A DNA stretch of 64,000 nucleotides, from the NCBI GenBank assembly GCA_023313575.1, contig JAJTTP010000005.1:2542001-2606000 (forward strand), given 5' to 3'. Within the stretch, counting starts at the first letter, position 1, and the number at the start of each line of letters is the position of its first letter. The translations under genes were made by a program, and so were the position numbers. Of the stretch, positions 56,996 through 64,000 are shown in pieces. The stretch is from Eutypella sp. D-1 (lineage: Eukaryota > Ascomycota > Sordariomycetes > Xylariales > Diatrypaceae). Under the pieces are notes generated by a model that was given only the letters and a program-made list of their open reading frames with translations, was not told where the DNA came from and ran no database searches.

Positions 56996-59507
56996 TGTGC
57001 TCCGAGATCTGGCACTTATGTGAAGGGAGAAAAAAAGGGTTGGAGTTGAGGGCGGAGGGTTCCCTTCGTAGAAGGGTAAAGTTAATGATGGGTGATCAAA
57101 TCAGCAAGAATCAATTGATCAATCAACAAATTGAAGTCATGTATCAAAAATGACGACGAAACAAGAAAGAAAAGGGAAAAACGACGAATGAATTCCGAGA
57201 TGGATGGAAGTCGTCGACGTTGAAGAGATCACAGGTGTGAATAAAGTTGTTGTGTAGAGGTTGGGTTATTATTGTGTGGTATTTCCTTGGAGAAGGAAAG
57301 AGTAGAGTGAGAGAGGATGATGATGCTCGAAGCAACACTAAAACTACGGGTTAGTTAGTAGGTAGTATGTAGGTAGAGGTACTTGAAAAGTATATCGATA
57401 GAGCCTTAGGTACCTACGTATATGTATGTAAGTCGTAAGGCTAATGAAGTACCCTGTACTTATGGAGTTGGCTATTTTGGGTGGTGGAAACAAGACCTAA
57501 ACTTACCATCAAACTGTGTGTCTGTGCTGTGCTGTGTGTGTGTGTGCCTGCAAATGGTAAAATGCATGAGGCTGAGGGAACCTTCAACTGAGGAAGGGAC
57601 TCAGGCTACCTGGGTTCCTAGGAGGTAGGTACTTACGGTAGCTCCAGGTACCTAGGTAGGTACGAAAAGGTGGGTAGGGGTACTTGATTATAGACCCGCT
57701 AAATCCATCAGGTACCTACATACATCTAGGTTGATTGGTACATATGAGAAATCGGTAGAATACGTAGATCTGATTGATTTAAATATGTACAAGTGAAATC
57801 ACAGCTCAAGGCGTAAAATATTTGCTTAGGCTCATCTTATCTTACTAGAACCCTGGCCTAGATATGGTTAGAATATGCGAAATGGATTTATATATTGATG
57901 CGAATTTTTTTTCTCGCTGTAATATATTCGGGAGGATACTGAAGACTTATTTGACTTGCAGGTACTGTATTACACATATATACTTAAAAGGCTTTTACTG
58001 CCTACGCAAATTCCTAGGTACCTAGTGGAGTCCAGTACCTACCTACCTGGGTACATTAGGTAAGTAAGCAAAACAGATTACTTATACCGAGCTGTTTGGG
58101 TCCAACTGCATTTGTAGCTGTATGTTAAATATCCAAGTCTGTAGGAAATACCAGGTAGGTAGTTTCAATGGTTTCCAATGGAAAGGACGGGAAACATGGA
58201 AACAAACCCAAGGTAGGTATGCGTGCTCGTTGGCTTGGTATTCTGAAGCAAATTTCTACCGTGCAAAATCTAAACCTAAAATTCCAGTGCACGCTATCCA
58301 GACAATAGGTTACCTAATAAGGCTGCTAAATGGCTATATAACTTGTAGGTAAGTGGTTACGGCTCTGCCTTGCTTCCATTTGTACCTGCTTCCTTCGCTC
58401 CTGCCTTGGTAATATGCAGCTGAGATCTTGTTGCCTCCAATCTGGACCCTAATGTGTAGGAGATACCCTATGTAGGATTTTAGGTACTTGCAACCAGTGT
58501 ATCAGGCTGCAAAGGGCGAAGGAGGGCAAGAAGGCAGCTTCCGTTACATGCCCAGTTCAAGCCAGTAGAAATGCAAAAACATTTAGAAAGTGGGGATGAG
58601 ATAATGCAAATTGATTGGCAGAGCAACCCGGTAGCTTTACAAGGTTTTTCCTAAATATACCAATCAAAATTTAACAAAGTGTCCTCAGTGGGGCCGAAAA
58701 AGGTGAAATCAGATGTATACATATCTATCTACAAATATACAGCAACAAAACTATGGAATTATTTAGTAACGGTAAATGCAGATAGATGAATAAATTTAAT
58801 GCTTGGTCCTTCTTAGTATCAATAACATTAGGACAATGTTAATAGATCGATATATACTGGACTTAGGTAGGTAGGTAGGTAATTATGGCTATATACCTTC
58901 CAGGTTGTGATAAATGTGATATAAAAGAGATGTCATCTAGGAAGGAAGGTACCCACAACCTGCATTCATGGAATCATCTATACCTGCATATTTAACAGAT
59001 TCTGGGGTTGGGCTTTTCAGCCTAGCACAGATTTGCCAGTGTCAGGTACTAACACCAAAAACAAAATCCTGGCTGGGCAGGTCTGTACCTGGTATCTATC
59101 CAACCTTCTGGGCAAGGTTGGGGCTACTGCCAACGGCTATTTGCCGGCTGACAGAGTTGAGACCCAGCTGGTCACTATGTAGATTGCCCGGTAGAATTAT
59201 AAGTAACCTGGGGTCATTGTCGTGTCATATGTCCCTACCTGGTATTGATTAAGGTTGTGGTCCAAGCTTCTAGTCGGCCAATGCCGAGATCAATTAAAGC
59301 TCCATATTTGGATCTGACGATGATGCGGGTTAAGTCCCTATGTACCGCCCCCCCTCTCCCCAAAAAGGTTCCTAGATACACACCATACCGTTCGTGTTAG
59401 ATGACGTTCATCGTTCATTGTTCATCCCATCACTCCCACCATACCATAACATAACCACGGCTCATAGCAAATATCATCATCGTCATCATCGTCACAATAA
59501 TAAAAAC
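56996..59507. other. 2.5-kb intergenic region dense in TAGGTA motifs
   Basis: Between divergent genes; no coding gene supported. Contains many copies of TAGGTA/TACCTA and of the palindrome CCTAGGTACCTAG or parts of it (57360-57425, 57600-57730, 58010-58070, 58140-58220, 58860-58880). AT-rich from about 57750. Part of it is the def1 5' region. Confidence 0.6.
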
Positions 59508-60749
59508 ATGGTCGTTCGAACGCATACCCTCAACTCCCTAAAAAAGGGATTCCTATCCCAGATACACCAACCTTTACCATTAACCCGCAGAGAATCTCAG
59601 CAGCTGCTGGATACCATTACAACCTCATTTCGGAAGAATCTCGATAAGGAATATCCATGGGAGTCTGAAGATACCGCCGCCGCTACTGACCGGTCCGCCA
59701 AAGAACACGACGCGGCATCTCACAGGACCTTGAGACATCATCCCCCGACAGATCGTCACTTACGAGCCATCCTATCGAACCCCCTCTTCTCGCATCCTCA
59801 ACACGACTCTGCCTCGTCTACCACCACCGCCACCATCACCGCCGCACCGACGAAAGACCCGTACTATGTCTTCAACACGGCCGTTTCCAAGGGTCTCATG
59901 ACCACGCGCCGGGCCGCCGGTTTCCTCGTTACTGTCCGTGCTCAGGCCGTCAAGGGAGGGCTGGCGTCCGATATCCGGACACAACTTGCTTCTACGGGCG
60001 CCGGGCTTCACGTGTTGAAGTGGCTTCGTTCATCTGGCCAAGAGAGCGATCTTCGGTTCCTATCCGACTCCGCCCTGGTACAGCAGCTGATACCCTTCAT
60101 GTATGCGGAGGGATTGGAGGAGGTTGCCTGGACGTGGTTGGCTCAGCTGGCTGCCCAGCGTCTGATGCCGCTTGGTCTGAAGGTTAGCGACCAGCCGCTT
60201 TCTAAGCTTCTTAGCGCCCTCGTGAGAGAGACCGGCCAACCTGTCGCTAAGACGAATCCGAATCTCGACGGATCGTATTCCGCCTTGTTGCGGGCGAATC
60301 AGATGCTACCCCTAGATCATCCGGTATCGTCCAATAGCTTGAAGAATGCCTGGGCCGGGCTCTCGTGGGCATCCACCGTCGAGGCCCTGGAGCGGCCGAA
60401 GCCGTCGGTTCCGCTCTTCGAATCATTCGTCGACCTGGGCCGGCCGTACAACCTCCCGCTCGACCTGGCGCATCTGGAACTGCACCACCCCACCGCGCCG
60501 TCCTCCAACTCCGCCGTCCATTATATGCACAGCAGGTTCGGTGAGACGCGGGCTATCGACAGCATGAAGTTGAAAGACCGGTCTCAGAAGAGATTGATCT
60601 GTCTAGCGCTGGATACGGCGGACCGGCTGAAGCAGACGGGGAACACAACCGAGGCCTCCTGGGTTGAGAGGCTCCTCGCCAAGATGTACGAGAACCTAAA
60701 TCTCGACATCCTCAACCCGACCTTAATCAACCCCGTCGCCTTAAAATAG
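59508..60749 (+). CDS. Conserved fungal protein of unknown function, possibly mitochondrial
   Basis: Single exon, 413 residues. I chose ATG 59508 (MVVRTHTLNSLKKGF): the frame is open upstream to 59394 but contains no ATG and codes His-rich low-complexity sequence. The first ~27 residues are rich in Arg, Lys, Leu and Ser and lack acidic residues, which suits a mitochondrial presequence. Conserved-looking segments are LTRRESQQLLDTITTSFRK, HLRAILSNPLF and KGLMTTRRAAGFL, followed by an all-helical body (LIPFMYAEGLEEVAWTWLAQL ... SLKNAWAGLSWASTVEAL). No catalytic motif or transmembrane helix seen. The HLRAILSNPLF type of motif recurs, to my memory, in fungal proteins without known function. Helical repeats suggest a scaffold or RNA-related role, but that is a guess. 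Confidence 0.75.
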   Translation: MVVRTHTLNSLKKGFLSQIHQPLPLTRRESQQLLDTITTSFRKNLDKEYPWESEDTAAATDRSAKEHDAASHRTLRHHPPTDRHLRAILSNPLFSHPQHDSASSTTTATITAAPTKDPYYVFNTAVSKGLMTTRRAAGFLVTVRAQAVKGGLASDIRTQLASTGAGLHVLKWLRSSGQESDLRFLSDSALVQQLIPFMYAEGLEEVAWTWLAQLAAQRLMPLGLKVSDQPLSKLLSALVRETGQPVAKTNPNLDGSYSALLRANQMLPLDHPVSSNSLKNAWAGLSWASTVEALERPKPSVPLFESFVDLGRPYNLPLDLAHLELHHPTAPSSNSAVHYMHSRFGETRAIDSMKLKDRSQKRLICLALDTADRLKQTGNTTEASWVERLLAKMYENLNLDILNPTLINPVALK

Positions 60750-61474
60750 TGCTTGCATCGCTCGGGATAGCATATTGCTCCCTTTTATTCGGTTTATGAT
60801 GTGCTAGTTTGGAATTTTGGGCGTTCTCTCTGCATGGGGCCAGGCGGATAAGGTGTTCAGGGCGTTATATTGGCATTGCATTCACGTATCGCATGGGGAA
60901 GCGATGATCTAAGCACATGTATTCTGGTTACCATGTATATATCATTAGTCTACCGTGCGGCTACATACCACGTTCTGAATGGCTGTGAGGGCTATTATAT
61001 ATCGACGGCTAGGAAGAATATATTCGCATCAACATATTATATATCGAAGACGGACTATGAGATACACACACAATACATGAGTGATGTGATGTGAGGTGCA
61101 TAGTCAAATATAAACTAGCATTATTATTTAGGATGGAGGAAAATCCAAATACCATCCAGATTACCTCAATTCCAACTCGTGTATTTCTATCTATCATACA
61201 TTTCGTGCAACCCCAAAAACCCATGAATGAAAAACGCTATATCATTTTACTCGTATGCTGAGGTTGGGCTTAATATGCCGTGCGTGAAGGCCCGTCATCC
61301 CAAGCCAAACCCCGGGTATCGGAAAAGGAAAAGAAAAATCCAAGAACGCCGCCAGCAAGTCGTTTATCCTCATCACGCATTATCCGTTCATTCATTCATC
61401 CCAACTATACCCACCCCCGTACCAGCCCAGAGGTTTCAACCCCTTTTTAACCATACACCCACTCACTCACTCAC
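60750..61474. other. Intergenic region between convergent genes
   Basis: AT-rich in its first half. Holds both 3' ends. A CTCA tetranucleotide repeat (ACTCACTCACTCACTCACTC) lies at about 61461-61480, just beyond the kelch gene stop codon. Nothing else seen. Confidence 0.5.
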
Positions 61475-63933
61475 TCACTCATGCTGCTCATTTCCCATCC
61501 CGTTAACGACGCGCAGCGCCCTGCGGGGCGCCAGTACGACGCTGAAGAAATTCGGTTCGCGGCCATCGAGCAGGCCGCCCTCAATGGAGCCCGCGCTGCT
61601 AGCAGTCGCATTGCTGTTCCTGCGCCCAATACCACCACCGCCACCTCCTCCTGCCCCCGCCACCGCCGCCGCCCCTCCGACTCCGGCCAGCGGACTATAC
61701 CCTTCGTAGCCCCAGGGACTCCGGTCCTCGCTAGGGCGCGGCAGATCCGAGAGCTGTCTCCCGCTAGCACCTAGGGAGCCGGGGTGCGCCGCAGAGCCCG
61801 AGCCTGACCCGGACCCGGGACTCGGCTCGCCGCCCGACGTCGATATCCACGGTGGCTCGCCGAGAGACTGTTGGCCGACCCAGCCGAACTGCGCAGCGCC
61901 GGCGCTGCTGGGGCCGCCCTCAGGGCCAATACTACCGGCGCCCTCGCTCGACCCCCCACGCGCCGTCGCGAGGTACGCCGGGTGATGCTTCCTGAGCTTC
62001 TCGCGGATGGCGCCTGCGCCCGCCACGCCGTCCATAAGCGCCTTCTCGTCCTCGCCGCCGCTGCCGTAGTTCGCGTTGCTGTAGCGGTTCGCCACCTCCA
62101 TGTGCCGTCGGTAGGCGCCGACCTGTCGCCGGTACAGCCACGCGCAGAAGCCAAGATAGAGCGCCGCGAGCCCCGCGAGGCCAGCGATGACGCCCGCTGC
62201 CACCTGGCCCGCGAACGCGCCGTTATCCCGCCCGCCGCCTGCCCCGTCCCCGGCCCCGCTGCTCACGGTCGCGGTGCTCGCGGCCGCGGTGACGGTGAAG
62301 ACGGGCGGCTGGCCCGTGGCGAAGGGACCCTCGGCCGCGGGGCCCACCGCCGGCGTGGTCTGCGTGGCGCCGCCATCGGCGCCACCGCCCACAACGCTCT
62401 GCACAGCCTCGGGCACGCGGAAGCCGCGGCTGCCCGCGAGCACTGAGTTGTCGGCGTCGTGATTCTCATCCTCCTCACCGTGTGCGGCGGCCGCGAACTG
62501 TGGACTCCACTGCAGCTTCGTGGCATCGAACGCGTATACACCGGGGTTTTCGCACGCCGCGTCCTCGCCCGTGTACCCGCCCACCACGACCATCTGCCCG
62601 TCGCGCGCCGCGCAGTGATGGCCGGCGCGGGCGGCGGGCGCGCTGTCGTTGTCCGACAGGTCGACCTTGATCCAGGTGAAGGCGGGCACGGTGAGGATCC
62701 AGACGTCGGCGTACTGGGTCTGCTCGCCGTACGGTAGCAGGTTCTGGCCGCCGTACATGTAGATGTTGAAGGAAGAGGCGTCCGGGGCGGAGAAGACGAC
62801 GGCGCAGGGGTTCACGCGGACGCGGGGTGCCTCGCCCTTGACTTCCTGATGATACCACTCGCTGGTCTTGATGTCGTATACGTCGATAGTAGTCATGCTG
62901 GCGTAGGCATCCGTGGTCTCGTGGTCGCCGACGGAACCGCCACCGAGCCCGAGTAGGATCCCGCTGGGGCCCCAGCCCGGGACGTAAACGAGCACGCCAT
63001 CCGCGCGCTCCGTGAAACCCTTGTCGTTCTGAATCCCACCCTGTGTGATGTTCCGGTAGGCTCCACCCTCCGGGGCGCCAGCGTTCCGGAGCGTATCTAC
63101 CCCGTCGTTGCCGTACCCCGGGTGCGTGAACTCGAGCATGCTGCGCAGGTACACGCGCTCGACCTGCTCCGACCACCCTGACGTCGTGTACGCGTCGAGG
63201 TGGCCGCCGAAATACCAGCTCACGCCGAGCTCGGGGACTGAGACCCCCGCGCCTTCGGAGGCTCGCTGCACAGACTCGCCCTCCGGTGCCGAGTAGTTAC
63301 CTTCGGACGTTCGTGGGTTCTCGAACTCTCTCCACGATGAGGATGCAATGTCGTACATCCAGGTCGACATGGGTTCCGGGGCTTTTTGCGGATTGTCGGA
63401 GAACTGGCCTCCGTATAGAAACAGGTGGTTGTAGTCGTTCCATAGGTAGCCTAACGAAACCGCGGGTGGCCCGTCCGGTCGGGATAGCCCAGTAAGGGCT
63501 GGGGAGCTCGTGTCCCACGACTTTGTGAGGTCAAGCGACAGGAAATCATTGTCTTACGGAACATGTTAGCAATTAAAATGGCAAAATTTGAGTATTATAT
63601 GCCAAGGATACCTACTCCATGTGTTGGATGTCTGGCTCTGGGATGTTTTCGACCGTCCGCCGTAGATGTACATTGTGCCGTTAAGGACGGCAGCTGGTCC
63701 CAGTCAGTCCTACAATCATACCCTTGCTGTCGGGCCTATGGAAGCTCACATTGACCTGCCCACCGCGCACAAACTTCCGTCGGGGTATCTTGTCGTGCCC
63801 AGTGAGGGCCCCTCGGCGTTTCGATCATTGCAGCGTCCGTACCGCCAAGCGCAACCGTTTGGCGGCCATTATGGTAACTAGAAGAGGGAAAGATAATGGC
63901 GATGAGCAAGGCGATCATGGCAACCCTCGCCAT
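61475..63933 (-). CDS. Kelch-repeat type I membrane protein
   Basis: Three exons, 63933-63750, 63693-63616 and 63552-61475, in frame, 779 residues. The N-terminus is a signal peptide (MARVAMIALLIAIIFPSS). The extracellular part forms a kelch beta-propeller: repeats include LNGTMYIYGGRSKTS, NHLFLYGGQFSDN, ILLGLGGGSVGD, FNIYMYGGQN and MVVVGGYTGED. A Thr/Ala/Gly-rich stalk leads to one membrane helix at ~537-560 (VAAGVIAGLAGLAALYLGF), followed by basic WLYRRQ. A long Gly/Ser/Pro-rich cytoplasmic tail completes it. This layout is common in Pezizomycotina as a surface protein of unknown role. Intron 1 (63694-63749) starts at GTGAGC and restores RWAGQSAAVLNG. The codon bias is strongly GC-rich in the last exon. 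Confidence 0.83.
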
Positions 63934-64000
63934 CGTAACAGAAGAAGGAGGAGGGTGCGCACTGGTAGCTGATCGGATTCTGGGGCGCCTTGACCCGGGT

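Noticed and set aside
61771..63176. Several Arg/Ala-rich frames over the kelch gene
   Set aside because: GC-rich shadows of the kelch coding frame; no domain content.
63694..63749. An apparent frameshift or 28-nt intron near the start of the kelch gene
   Set aside because: A 56-nt intron from GTGAGC (63749) to CCAG (63694) joins both sides in frame and gives the expected RWAGQSAAVLNG sequence.

Overview
The window is nuclear DNA from a filamentous ascomycete (Pezizomycotina, most likely a Sordariomycete). The signs are many short introns (about 54-90 nt) with GT...AG ends and CTAAY-type branch points. The housekeeping genes are fungal (NST1, class II fructose-bisphosphate aldolase, a Ubp16-like deubiquitinase, DEF1), there is a multidomain reducing polyketide synthase, and intergenic DNA is rich in TAGGTA/TACCTA motifs. 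I see no prokaryotic operons, CRISPR array, tRNA or intact transposon.

Left part (1-24 kb). The 3' end of NST1 (+) is followed by an unknown three-exon membrane-protein gene (+), then a reducing polyketide synthase on the minus strand with 11 exons (13295 down to 4936; KS-AT-DH-MT-ER-KR-ACP, all catalytic motifs present). Upstream of it on the same strand lie a BAHD-type acyltransferase (16143-17675) and a small SnoaL-like protein (19821-20315). Together these look like a small polyketide locus: the synthase makes a reduced, methylated chain and the acyltransferase may esterify it. Its flanks are gene-poor (13.3-16.1, 17.7-19.8 and 20.3-24.5 kb).

Middle part (24.5-40 kb). Conserved metabolic and housekeeping genes: fructose-bisphosphate aldolase (-), a membrane-anchored ubiquitin protease (-), an eight-exon succinate-semialdehyde dehydrogenase (-), a DUF3632-like protein (+) and a DUF4291 protein (-), separated by long non-coding stretches.

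Accessory part (40-52 kb). A previously hidden two-exon gene at 41127-41468 (-) encodes an 84-residue protein with a predicted signal peptide and a Thr-Ser-Leu-Glu repeat with an exact 18-residue period. It is divergent from a co-directional trio: a berberine-bridge-type FAD oxidase, an FAD monooxygenase and an ACS-type major facilitator transporter. The transporter is followed tail-to-tail by a C2H2 zinc-finger gene. A relic of the transporter's last 35 codons lies next to a second, paralogous zinc-finger gene, so a transporter/zinc-finger unit was duplicated in tandem and then decayed.

Right part (53.8-64 kb). DEF1 (-), a single-exon conserved fungal protein of unknown role (+), and a kelch-repeat type I membrane protein (-) whose N-terminal exons I could rebuild to a signal peptide.
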